Shown in pieces: positions 15,222 to 22,890 of a stretch of DNA of 64,000 nucleotides (its first letter is position 1; each line of letters starts with the position of its first letter). The notes beneath the pieces were generated by a model. It was given only the letters and a program-made list of their open reading frames with translations, was not told the DNA's origin and did not search any database. Source of the stretch: JANOYJ01 sp963792485 (GTDB lineage Bacteria; Pseudomonadota; Alphaproteobacteria; Rhizobiales; Rhizobiaceae); NCBI GenBank assembly GCA_963792485.1, contig CAWBWL010000004.1, positions 1 to 64,000 on the forward strand. Reading direction: 5' to 3'. The position numbers were made by a program, and so were the translations under genes.

Positions 15222-15905
15222 ATGCTGAAGCCAAAAGTGACAGACGAGAATTTCGAATACATATTTTCCGAGATCGGCAAACCGGTCCCCTTCAGCAATA
15301 TCACTGACAGCGAGTTGTCGGCGGTGTCAGGCGCCCTGCCCGCAGCCATGATCGCATTCATGAAGGAGTTCGGGCGCTGCCAGTTTCTGGACGGCATGCT
15401 GAGCGTGGTGCACCCCGGCGACCTGCAATCGCTTCTGGATTTGATCTTCGAGCGCGACAAGGATCTGGGCGCCAAGAAAACGGTGCCTTTTGCCTATTCC
15501 GTTTTTGGGACAGTCTATTTCTGGAATGCAGAGCACGGGCTCGGCGATGTCAATCTCGTCACGGGCCAGGTTACCTGCGAGGAAATCGTCAACCCGAATC
15601 CGGACCGGACGCATCTGGAAAACACCATCTACGTTCCATTCATGCTGGAAAAGGAAAGCCACGACCTTTTCGATGATTCAGACAAGCCGCTGTTCAAGCG
15701 TGCCCTGAAGAAGCTTGGAAAGATTGACTTTCTCGAATGCTACGGTTTCGTCCCGGCGCTCGCCTTTGGCGGCGAGGCTGTCCTTGAAAACCTCAAGCGC
15801 CTTTCAGCCCCGGAGCACTTCGCCATCTTGGCGCAGGCGACCGAATTCTCCCTGATGAAGTCGGATGATTCCGGACAGGTGCAGCCGGTTCGGAAGGTGG
15901 GATAG
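15222..15905 (+). CDS. GAD-like / DUF1851 domain protein, Tdi1-type immunity candidate
   Basis: A 227-residue protein. The N-terminal half, FEYIFSEIGKPVPFSNITDS, LPAAMIAFMKEFGRCQFLDG and VVHPGDLQSLLDLIFERDKD, is GAD-like. The C-terminal half, YVPFMLEKESHDLFDDSDKP, LFKRALKKLGKIDFLECYGF and PALAFGGEAVLENLKRL, fits DUF1851. This domain pair is that of Tdi1, the immunity protein of the Agrobacterium type VI DNase Tde1, whose locus is also DUF4123 adaptor, toxin, immunity. Here two candidate immunity genes follow one toxin, so either may be cognate. Confidence 0.72.
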   Translation: MLKPKVTDENFEYIFSEIGKPVPFSNITDSELSAVSGALPAAMIAFMKEFGRCQFLDGMLSVVHPGDLQSLLDLIFERDKDLGAKKTVPFAYSVFGTVYFWNAEHGLGDVNLVTGQVTCEEIVNPNPDRTHLENTIYVPFMLEKESHDLFDDSDKPLFKRALKKLGKIDFLECYGFVPALAFGGEAVLENLKRLSAPEHFAILAQATEFSLMKSDDSGQVQPVRKVG

Positions 15906-16022
15906 CGCAAGCCTTGTGAATGAGGTATCGTTTTGCGCCGGTCTGGCGTGAATCGATGAGAATGTTTGGGGCGCACCAATGATCATGTTCGATTTGGACA
16001 TGTGTCAAAAAGGAAGCCAAAC

Positions 16023-16850
16023 ATGTCGACAACAATCTCAAAAGCAAACTATGTGCTCGGCTATGATGAAGCCGAATATGACCGCCTTGAATTGCAGGCC
16101 AAGGCGGTAGAGCCGTTCACGCGTGAGGCGTTGGCGGCAATTGGCCTGACTTCAGGCTGGCGCTGCCTCGACGTCGCCTGCGGCACCGGGGCGGTGACGC
16201 GGATCATCGGCGAAATGCTCGGGGCGTCCGGCGCGGTTCACGCCGTCGACCTTGATGTCAGACACGCTAACGTCACCATCGAAAAGCTCAGGGCTGGCGG
16301 GCCGGACATCTATACCACTGAACAGTTTGATGCGACCGGGCCGGGTTCCCCGCGCGGCGCGCCGTTTGATCTGGTGTTCGCCCGGCTCCTGATCTGCCAC
16401 ATGACGGACCCCGTCAGCACGGTCAAAAATCTGTGGAGCTGGGTGGCCCCGGGCGGTGTTTTGCTCATTCAGGACTATGATATGGGAGTCTCGAGTGTGA
16501 CGCCCCGCAATGCGATAGTTGAAGAGGGTATTCACATCCTGCAGCAGTGTTTTGAACGGGCTGGCAAGGACTACCGCGCGGGCGCTTCGATGCCGCATTA
16601 CTTCCAGCGCGCCGGCATCGGCCCGCATGACGGGATGTTGTTCGGCTGCGCCGTCGTTTCAGACCCGCAGGGCCATCAAAGGCTTGTGGCCGTTCTGAAC
16701 AGCCTGAAGGTCCCGGCGGTGAAAATGGGCCTGAAGAGCGAGGCGGAGTATGACGCATACCTCGCCGCACTTGCCGCTTTGGAACTGCCTGCGGATACCG
16801 CCAGACGCATGCCGGACATGATCTCGGTGTGGAAGAAGCGAGCGGGGTGA
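16023..16850 (+). CDS. Class I SAM-dependent methyltransferase
   Basis: A 275-residue protein with SAM motif I LDVACGTGAVTRIIG (about residues 50-64), motif II AVDLD, and FDLVFARLLICHMTDPV followed by VAPGGVLLIQDYD. The substrate is unknown; the layout is that of small-molecule methyltransferases of the UbiE/arsenite group. The ATG at 16023 follows AGGAAG and gives a normal N-terminus (MSTTISKANYVLGYDEAEYD); an earlier in-frame ATG would add an unrelated segment. It stands alone after the toxin-immunity block. Confidence 0.8.
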   Translation: MSTTISKANYVLGYDEAEYDRLELQAKAVEPFTREALAAIGLTSGWRCLDVACGTGAVTRIIGEMLGASGAVHAVDLDVRHANVTIEKLRAGGPDIYTTEQFDATGPGSPRGAPFDLVFARLLICHMTDPVSTVKNLWSWVAPGGVLLIQDYDMGVSSVTPRNAIVEEGIHILQQCFERAGKDYRAGASMPHYFQRAGIGPHDGMLFGCAVVSDPQGHQRLVAVLNSLKVPAVKMGLKSEAEYDAYLAALAALELPADTARRMPDMISVWKKRAG

Positions 16851-16896
16851 GCTGAAATCCGCGCCGGGCCGTCTGCATTAAGGCCCGGCGGGATGC

Positions 16897-17331
16897 TCAG
16901 TCCTGAGCCCTTTCCGCCTTCATGAACCAGAAGCCGAGCAACGGAACGACTGCAATCTCAAACAAGAACGAAGGTCCGATATCGGCGCTCATCAACAGCG
17001 CCGGGTCGCCGCCGCTGAGCCTTGCGAGGCCGCCGATAAAGATCATGATGGTGAATGCGATGAGGACGGAGCGCAGGCGCTGGAATGCGAAAGCGCCCGC
17101 GAACATGATGAGGCCGAGCGTGAGCCAGACGCCGCCGATGAAGCGGATGTGATTGTCACGTACAGCAAACAGTGACGTGTCCGTCACAGTGAGAAAATTC
17201 ACTGCCCCGCCCTGCAAGCCAAGGGTCTGGATGCCGCCGAGCCCCACATTGAGACCGAGGAAGATAATGGCCGCGCCGAAGGTGGCGAGGACGATGCGCA
17301 GGAGGTAGTTGGGGTTGGTTTCTGCGTTCAT
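16897..17331 (-). CDS. DUF4345 membrane protein
   Basis: A 144-residue protein with four predicted membrane helices (IVLATFGAAIIFLGLNVGLG, NHIRFIGGVWLTLGLIMFAG, SVLIAFTIMIFIGGLARLSG, IGPSFLFEIAVVPLLGFWFM), matching DUF4345. The function is unknown. It is the last gene of the tetR-DUF4386-DUF4345 set, 46 bases after DUF4386, and is probably controlled by the TetR regulator. Confidence 0.72.
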   Translation of the reverse strand: MNAETNPNYLLRIVLATFGAAIIFLGLNVGLGGIQTLGLQGGAVNFLTVTDTSLFAVRDNHIRFIGGVWLTLGLIMFAGAFAFQRLRSVLIAFTIMIFIGGLARLSGGDPALLMSADIGPSFLFEIAVVPLLGFWFMKAERAQD

Positions 17332-17377
17332 TTTGAATGCTCCGGGGGTAAATGTTTGAGGGACTTGGCCACATCTG

Positions 17378-18076
17378 TCAGGCGAGTGCCGCGGCCGGCG
17401 ACTGTGCCTCGCTGCGCAAGAGCACAACGCCAAGCGCCAGCGTCCACAAGGCCCAGAGCGAATAGCTGATCGAATTGATCATGCCGGTCATCGGCACGCC
17501 GAAAGGCTCGAGCATGCCGGACATGACGCCCGCAGCGATGATCATGCCGCTGATGGACATGATCCGGTTGGTCTTGAAGACGAGGGCCGAGACCATGCCT
17601 GTCCAGATCGCGGTGAAGAAGTAGCCGAGATGCTCTCCGACGCCCATGCCAAGATAGTGATTGGCCGTGTCAAACAGGGCGATTGCCATCGACTTGTCCA
17701 GCTCGCTCGCGCCCGGCGCGACATAGGCCGCCGCCAGAGCGGGCACCAGCATGACCCAGCGCAGCAAGCCGAGCGCTTGAACGAGACCGGCAAGCACGCC
17801 CGCGCCGATGGAGAGGGCGGCAAGGAGATTGTCACGCTTCCAGAAGTGAAGCCCCGCCGCCACTGCGCCGCCGGTCATCAGCAGCGCCGCAAACATCATC
17901 GCATACCAATAGACATGCAGGTCCGCGCCCGCTGCCGCAAAGCGCGTCAGCACCTCGCCTGCCGGGCGGCGCAATATGTCCGGATATTCAAATGTCATCT
18001 GCAGGCCGGTGAAGCCGGCGGTGAAGATCAGGGGAACGGCAATGAGCAGGGAAGCTGCGGTGCGGGAGGGGTTCAT
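17378..18076 (-). CDS. DUF4386-like membrane protein
   Basis: A 232-residue protein with about six membrane helices. FEYPDILRRPAGEVLTRF near residue 30 and HYLGMGVGEHLGYFFTAIWT in the middle are typical of DUF4386 proteins. Its ATG overlaps the tetR stop by four bases, so the two are translated together. Its cargo or activity is unknown. Expression is probably tied to whatever ligand the TetR protein senses. Confidence 0.7.
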   Translation of the reverse strand: MNPSRTAASLLIAVPLIFTAGFTGLQMTFEYPDILRRPAGEVLTRFAAAGADLHVYWYAMMFAALLMTGGAVAAGLHFWKRDNLLAALSIGAGVLAGLVQALGLLRWVMLVPALAAAYVAPGASELDKSMAIALFDTANHYLGMGVGEHLGYFFTAIWTGMVSALVFKTNRIMSISGMIIAAGVMSGMLEPFGVPMTGMINSISYSLWALWTLALGVVLLRSEAQSPAAALA

Positions 18077-18669
18077 TTCACGTCTCCTTTGAGGTGAGGG
18101 GCAAGAAGGCGCCGGAACAGCCGCACGCCCTGTTCAGTGTCGGCAGGGCTGAACACAGCCCCGCCGGTATCCTTGAAAACCAGCCAGAAATCGCCGGCGA
18201 GCCAGAGCAGCTGCGCCAGATCGTCCAGCGCCTCATCGTCAGTCATCGGCTTCAGCACACCAGCCTCGGCAAAGAGATTGATGAGGAATTTGGTGTTGCC
18301 GATGCCAGCCGCGCGGTTGGCGCGATAGGCAGATGCAAGCTCCGGATCGGCGTTGAGAAGCAGCGTCAGATCGCGGAAGAAAAAACGGTAGCGTGCCTGA
18401 ATATCGAAATTGCCCGCCACCATGGTTTCCATCATGTCAATGCTGGGCATGGTGGCGGGAGGCATTGCGTAATTGACCGCCCATTCGCCCATGATGCGGG
18501 AAAACAGCCCGCGCACGATCTCGGCCTTGTTGCGATAGTGATAGTAGAGATTGCCGGGGCTCATCCCCAGCGCCTCGGCAATGTGATTGGTGGTGACATT
18601 CGATGTGCCCTGCGCGTTGAACAGCGCCAAAGCAGCGTCAAGAATGCGGGATTTGGTGTCAGCGCTCAT
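18073..18669 (-). CDS. TetR/AcrR family regulator
   Basis: A 198-residue protein. The N-terminal HTH (about 5-52) reads TKSRILDAALALFNAQGTSN, VTTNHIAEALGMSPGNLYYHYRNK. The C-terminal ligand domain begins about residue 80 and has a TetR_C-type helix set (FFFRDLTLLLNADPELASAY). It is the first gene of a three-gene unit with two membrane proteins. Two 18-bp inverted repeats lie 13-55 bases upstream of its start and are probably its own operators. Confidence 0.88.
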   Translation of the reverse strand: MSADTKSRILDAALALFNAQGTSNVTTNHIAEALGMSPGNLYYHYRNKAEIVRGLFSRIMGEWAVNYAMPPATMPSIDMMETMVAGNFDIQARYRFFFRDLTLLLNADPELASAYRANRAAGIGNTKFLINLFAEAGVLKPMTDDEALDDLAQLLWLAGDFWLVFKDTGGAVFSPADTEQGVRLFRRLLAPHLKGDVK

Positions 18670-18681
18670 GGAAAATGCCTG

Positions 18682-18724
18682 TTAGAGTTTTTACTCTAAA
18701 CAGTATTTAGAGCTAATACTCTAA
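18682..18724. promoter_or_regulatory. Double TetR operator
   Basis: Two 18-bp inverted repeats, TTAGAGTTTTTACTCTAA (18682-18699) and TTAGAGCTAATACTCTAA (18707-18724), with starts 25 bases apart. The outer arms are identical in the two copies and the centres differ, as in real operators. They lie directly upstream of the tetR start at 18669, which suggests autoregulation. Confidence 0.75.
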
Positions 18725-18792
18725 TCTGTCAACAGGCTTGTTGAACTTTCCGGGGCGCAGAGCTGAACCGCTCCTTCGCGCCGGAGCCAGCT

Positions 18793-19110
18793 CTAGGCAA
18801 ATCCCCCGCCTAAGGCTATCGCCGACGTATCCCTTGCGCCATGCAGCACCCTCACGATCACCAATTCAGTCAAAGTGGGCAGATAGTAGATCACATAATT
18901 GCCAGAGAACCCGGCGCGCAGCCCCTTCCCAAGCTGGTCGCGCTCCGGACCTGAAAATGGAAACTGGCAATACAGCTGGCAATCGTCTTCGATCTTGTTG
19001 ACCAAACGCGTGGCCATGGCCTCGGACGCTTCCTCAGCGACATAGGACCAGATTTCGGCAAGATCGGTTTCGGCACGAGATGTTAGGCGGAGGATGAGCG
19101 GCTCGCTAAT
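18793..19110 (-). CDS. ParE/RelE-type toxin
   Basis: About 105 residues: EPLILRLTSRAETDLAEIWSY, then ATRLVNKIEDDCQLYCQFPF, SGPERDQLGKGLRAGFSGNY and VIYYLPTLTELVIVRVLHGARD, a complete ParE fold. ParE toxins act on DNA gyrase; RelE relatives cut mRNA on the ribosome. No ATG, GTG or TTG lies in frame before the conserved N-terminus. An ATT at 19110-19108 stands at the right spot, five bases after GGGAGG, so I use it as the start. The first ATG inside would remove the first 29 residues. It overlaps the antitoxin gene by 28 bases. Confidence 0.78.
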   Translation of the reverse strand: MSEPLILRLTSRAETDLAEIWSYVAEEASEAMATRLVNKIEDDCQLYCQFPFSGPERDQLGKGLRAGFSGNYVIYYLPTLTELVIVRVLHGARDTSAIALGGGFA

Positions 19111-19382
19111 AGCCTCCTCCCGCGTTGAATGATGCGGTCCATGTCGAAATCCTGCACTCTCCCGGCGGACACGTCGGCAAGCCCCAAGTCAATATCCGCC
19201 TTAAGCGTCGCGAGTTCTTCCAACTGAAGTGCGCGTTTGAGTTTCCAGTCACGCAAGGCAGCGCGAACCACTTCGCTTGAGGACGCATAGTCCCCCGTAT
19301 CGACGGCGCTTTTCACAACTGCCGCCATTTCGACGGGCAGTGTGATGGTCAGTCTTTCAATATCAGCCACGGCTATCTCCAA
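19083..19382 (-). CDS. ParD-type antitoxin
   Basis: A 99-residue protein with a ribbon-helix-helix N-terminus (ERLTITLPVEMAAVVKSAVD, TGDYASSSEVVRAALRDWKL), then a toxin-binding tail (LEELATLKADIDLGLADVSA). It precedes and overlaps the ParE gene, the normal order for these modules. The start may be the ATG at 19382 or a GTG four codons later. A near-perfect inverted repeat just upstream is a likely operator for the ParD-ParE complex. Confidence 0.82.
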   Translation of the reverse strand: MEIAVADIERLTITLPVEMAAVVKSAVDTGDYASSSEVVRAALRDWKLKRALQLEELATLKADIDLGLADVSAGRVQDFDMDRIIQRGRRLLASRSSSA

Positions 19383-19384
19383 TA

Positions 19385-19424
19385 ATTGAGTGCATACTTA
19401 ATCTTATTTGGTATGCACCTCAAT
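19385..19424. promoter_or_regulatory. Inverted repeat, putative parDE operator
   Basis: ATTGAG-TGCATAC (19385-19397) faces GTATGCA-C-CTCAAT (19411-19424): 13 pairing positions with one bulged base, across a 13-base AT-rich centre. It begins three bases upstream of the parD ATG, where a complex would block initiation. Confidence 0.6.
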
Positions 19425-19537
19425 GGTTTTCGCGGTCTGCGCCTCGATACTGAGCATGGCGGGCCGATTGCTGCTACCTAGCCTCCCCGCTCCTCCCGCG
19501 CTAAAACCCGATTCGGGGGAGAGAGACCAAACACCGC

Positions 19538-20338
19538 ATGCCAGATTTCGTCTACGACATCCCCCGCGATACGCTCGCGCTCTATTTCTCGGCTGGCGCA
19601 GCGCTCATCGTTCTGCTTGGGCTGATTTTCGTCAAACCGGTCCTGCGCCTGTTCGTTGGCGGCGATGCAACGACGAATGAAACCATCGGGCTTGCGACCG
19701 CCGGCTTCAGCCTGTTTTACGGGCTCCTGCTCGGCCTTCTAACAGTCGCGGCCTATGAAAACCGCGAGCGCATCCAGCTGTCCATCCTCAATGAAGCCTC
19801 CGCCATCGGCTCGATCTATTCGACCGTCACCGCCTATCCGGAACCCTACCGCTCGGACCTGAAAGAATTCCTGCGCGATTATGTGCAGTTCACCATCCAC
19901 CGCGACTGGGACGCGCACCGGGCGGGCAAGATCGCCGAGGGCGGCAATAACCGGATCCAGGCCTTCGGCCTCTGGCTCTCAAGGTTTGAGCCGAAATCTG
20001 CCTCGCAGGAGATCATGCATTCCGCCGCCGTCACCGCGTTTCAGGAGCTGAAATCGGCGCGGCAGATGCGGCTCAATGGCGTCACGACCCGCATTCCGCC
20101 CGTGCTCTGGTATGCGGTGATTGTCGGGGCTGCGGTCAGCATTCTCCTCCTCCTCATCATTCGCGCCCGGCCCATCATGCATTTCGTGCTTGGCACGATT
20201 TCGGCGTTTTTCCTCGGCGTCATCCTGTTCGTCATCGTCTCGCTCGACGCGCCGCTGCAGGGCGATGAGGGCCTGTCTGCGCAACCCTATCAGCGCCTCT
20301 GGGATGAGCAGATGGCCTGGGACGAGCCGAGGATTTAG
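19538..20338 (+). CDS. DUF4239 (bestrophin-like) membrane protein
   Basis: A 266-residue protein with membrane helices near 15-35, 55-75, 190-210 and 215-240 (AALIVLLGLIFVKPVLRLFV, VLWYAVIVGAAVSILLLLII, FVLGTISAFFLGVILFVIVS). The cytoplasmic middle, NEASAIGSIYSTVTAYPEPY, followed by RSDLKEFLRDYVQFTIHRDW, is the DUF4239 signature. These are thought to be related to bestrophin chloride channels, without proof of function. Four bases separate it from the AIM24 gene, so the two form an operon. Confidence 0.8.
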   Translation: MPDFVYDIPRDTLALYFSAGAALIVLLGLIFVKPVLRLFVGGDATTNETIGLATAGFSLFYGLLLGLLTVAAYENRERIQLSILNEASAIGSIYSTVTAYPEPYRSDLKEFLRDYVQFTIHRDWDAHRAGKIAEGGNNRIQAFGLWLSRFEPKSASQEIMHSAAVTAFQELKSARQMRLNGVTTRIPPVLWYAVIVGAAVSILLLLIIRARPIMHFVLGTISAFFLGVILFVIVSLDAPLQGDEGLSAQPYQRLWDEQMAWDEPRI

Positions 20339-20342
20339 CGCA

Positions 20343-21023
20343 ATGGCAGAGTTTTCCATCCGCGATATTGAAGGCATGCGCCAGGTGCGCATTGATATCA
20401 AGGACGAACGCGTGCGCGCCCGCAAGGGGGCAATGTCCAATACGCGCGGCAAGATCAAGCTGATCCCGCGCGTGCCGGGGCCGATGGATTTCATCCGCTC
20501 CGCCTACAATGACGAGGCGCGCATAAGGCCCTGGTATGAGGGGACCGGCACGATCCTCCTGCAGCCCTCGCTTGGCGGCTATCATCTCATCGATGTTGTC
20601 GAAGACGAGAAATGGGTGCTGGAGCCCGGTGTCTATTGGGCGTCTGAAGGCACTGTGAAGCTCGGCCTCCACCGCGACCCGATGTTCACCTCCTACTTCC
20701 TCGGCGAGCGGCTGATCGAATGGAAAACCGGCATTACCGGCAGCGGCAAGGTCGCCATCAACACGCCGGGGCCGGTCGAGCTTGTCGAGATCGAAGACGG
20801 CGAGTTCCGTGCGCAGGGCCGCATTATTCTGGGCCGCACCGCCGGTCTCAAATTCACCTCAGACCGCCCCGCAAGCTTCGGCCGCCACTGGCTCTCCGGC
20901 CAGAAACGCCTGCGCGTCTTTTCCGGCACCGGCAAAGTCCTCGTCTGCTTCACACCGTTCTGGAACGACTACATGTACAAGATGATGACCGGCAAGACGA
21001 TCGAGAAGTCGCTGTTTGAGTGA
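20343..21023 (+). CDS. AIM24 family protein
   Basis: A 226-residue all-beta protein: MAEFSIRDIEGMRQVRIDIK, RVRARKGAMSNTRGKIKLIP, GTGTILLQPSLGGYHLIDVV and VFSGTGKVLVCFTPFWNDYM. This is the AIM24/TIGR00266-related fold, named after a yeast mitochondrial biogenesis protein; bacterial members have no settled role. It is directly downstream of the DUF4239 membrane protein, probably co-transcribed. The start at 20343 matches the family N-terminus. Confidence 0.8.
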   Translation: MAEFSIRDIEGMRQVRIDIKDERVRARKGAMSNTRGKIKLIPRVPGPMDFIRSAYNDEARIRPWYEGTGTILLQPSLGGYHLIDVVEDEKWVLEPGVYWASEGTVKLGLHRDPMFTSYFLGERLIEWKTGITGSGKVAINTPGPVELVEIEDGEFRAQGRIILGRTAGLKFTSDRPASFGRHWLSGQKRLRVFSGTGKVLVCFTPFWNDYMYKMMTGKTIEKSLFE

Positions 21024-21230
21024 GGGGTGGCATGCGAATACGCCCCAAAAATTCATAAAAGTTTAACTTTTTATTGGCGCGCAAATACACAATAAAAACA
21101 ATACGTTATCTGGAAACCTACCCAATGTGATGCGCGCAATCCGCGAAATGGGCGCGGGTTTTGCGAATATTGCGCGCGGCGATTTTGATGTAGCAGCGCC
21201 AAATCCACGCTGACATCAACGAGAAAAACA

Positions 21231-21466
21231 ATGAATACGACGCCTGAAACAACAACTGCCACGTTCGAGGAACTCCAAAGCCGCATGGCATTCCTGCAAT
21301 ACATCTCTGATCTCCTGGGGCAGTTCACAGCACCGCTGAATCGCTTGACCTGCATCAGATCGCCTCTCTCCTTTCCATCGCAGCGATGGAATCCGATGCC
21401 CACCTTGAAAAGCTCAAGGCAAAACGGGGCTCGCATGGCCCCGAAGGCGCAGTGAGCGCTGCCTGA
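21231..21466 (+). pseudogene. Second copy of the small helical protein, frameshifted
   Basis: Starts MNTTPETTTATFEELQSRMA, FLQYISDLLGQFT, then shifts frame near 21330 and continues STAESLDLHQIASLLSIAAM, ESDAHLEKLKAKRG to a stop at 21466. Corrected, it is about 78 residues and clearly homologous to the gene at 7507. A single missing or extra base explains the break; it could be sequencing error, since this part of the contig has many such breaks. It converges with the XRE remnant at 21480. Confidence 0.65.
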
Positions 21467-21479
21467 GTCGCTCATGATG

Positions 21480-21749
21480 TCAGTAGGCTGCTCCTGGGCT
21501 TCGGCAGAAGCGAGGGCGGGTCTTTTTTATTGTCTTGGAAATAGCCGCCCACACCCTGGGGTCTATTTCGGGGCTGTCGACGCTGCAAAAGCCGCATTTG
21601 CGCGCAAGCGCGCACACGCTGCTTTGGTCAGCAGCATATTCCACGGCGGTGCGCCGTGCGCTGATGTCGTCGGCGCGGGCCGAGGTTGAAAGTCCGGAGT
21701 GAGGGACCTGCGGTGCAGTTTTGAATGGGTAATTACCGCCTCCTTGCAT
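21480..21749 (-). pseudogene. C-terminal remnant of an XRE-type regulator
   Basis: The last 70 residues (SGLSTSARADDISARRTAVE, SVCALARKCGFCSVDSPEID, PRVWAAISKTIKKTRPRF) align with the end of the regulator at 7749 (CALGRKCGLLDIDGPDIDPW). The HTH and the first 200 residues are missing; sequence upstream of about 21700 shows no similarity. This is a real truncation, not a frameshift. The stretch 21750-21979 up to cysD has no gene I can support. Confidence 0.6.
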
Positions 21750-21979
21750 GTGCCGACGCCTGCCTCTCTACTTCGTCATGATCGGGCCTGATCCGAAAAT
21801 CCATTCCGTGTGGGCGAAGGGTATCGATCTGGCGGAATGCATTTCCCCAATCCAGCGATTTGCCTGCAAATATTTCCAATCCATCACCGATATCAGGCAG
21901 CCCTGTCCTGTAAGCGAGCCGGGACCGGTGCTAGACCATGCCCGCCAAAGGCGTTTATACCGCCTCATCAGGATATTTC

Positions 21980-22890
21980 ATGAGCGACCGACGCCTCACA
22001 CATCTGCAGCGGCTTGAGGCCGAGGCGATCCATATTTTCCGCGAAGTGGCGGCGAATTTCGAACGGCCGGTCATGCTCTATTCGGTCGGCAAGGATTCGT
22101 CCGTGCTGCATGCATCTTGCCATGAAGGCGTTCTATCCGGCCAAGCCGCCCTTCCCGTTCCTGCATGTCGACACAACCTGGAAATTCCGCGAGATGATCT
22201 CATTCCGCGACGAGATGGCGCAAAAGCTCGGCTTTGACCTTCTCGTCCATGTCAATCCGGACGGCGTACGCGACGGCGTCGGCCCGTTTTCGCATGGCTC
22301 GAACGCGCACACGCACATCATGAAGACCGTCGGCCTGCGCCAGGCGCTCGACAAGCACGAGTTCGACGCGGCCTTCGGCGGCGCGCGGCGCGACGAGGAG
22401 AAGTCCCGCGCCAAGGAGCGCATCTTCTCCTTCCGCAATGCGCAGCATGGCTGGGACCCGAAAAACCAGCGGCCGGAAATGTGGAAGATCTACAACACCA
22501 AGCGTCGCCCCGGGCGAATCGATCCGCGTCTTCCCGATTTCGAACTGGACCGAGCTCGACATCTGGCAGTACATCCTGCTGGAAGACATCCCGATCGTGC
22601 CGCTGTACTTCGCCAAGAAGCGGCCGGTCGTCGAGCGCGACGGCATGCTGATCATGGTCGATGATGAGCGGATGAAGCTGCGCGAGGGTGAACAGATCGA
22701 GGAAAGGCTCGTCCGCTTCCGCACGCTCGGCTGCTATCCGCTGACGGGCGCAATCGAGTCCGATGCCGCGACGCTGCCCGACATTGTGCGCGAAATGCTG
22801 GTCGCCAAAACCTCGGAGCGCCAGGGCCGCGCCATCGACAAGGACGAGGCCGGTTCGATGGAGAAGAAGAAGCGCGAGGGCTATTTCTGA
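21980..22890 (+). CDS. cysD: Sulfate adenylyltransferase subunit 2, frameshifted
   Basis: CysD, the small subunit of ATP sulfurylase, makes APS from sulfate and ATP with CysN. MSDRRLTHLQRLEAEAIHIF, REVAANFERPVMLYSVGKDS (PP-loop SxGKDS), FLHVDTTWKFREMI, FGGARRDEEKSRAKERIFSF, WTELDIWQYILLEDIPIVPL and GRAIDKDEAGSMEKKKREGY are all present, but in three frames. The breaks are a four-base duplication GCATGCAT near 22107 and an extra G in a GGG run near 22507. Restoring both gives a normal 300-residue protein, so I read this as assembly error. The stop overlaps the cysNC ATG. Confidence 0.88.

Noticed and set aside
9794..15905. A complete type VI secretion locus
   Set aside because: No VgrG, PAAR, Hcp, sheath or baseplate gene is present in the window; only adaptors, toxin candidates and immunity candidates.
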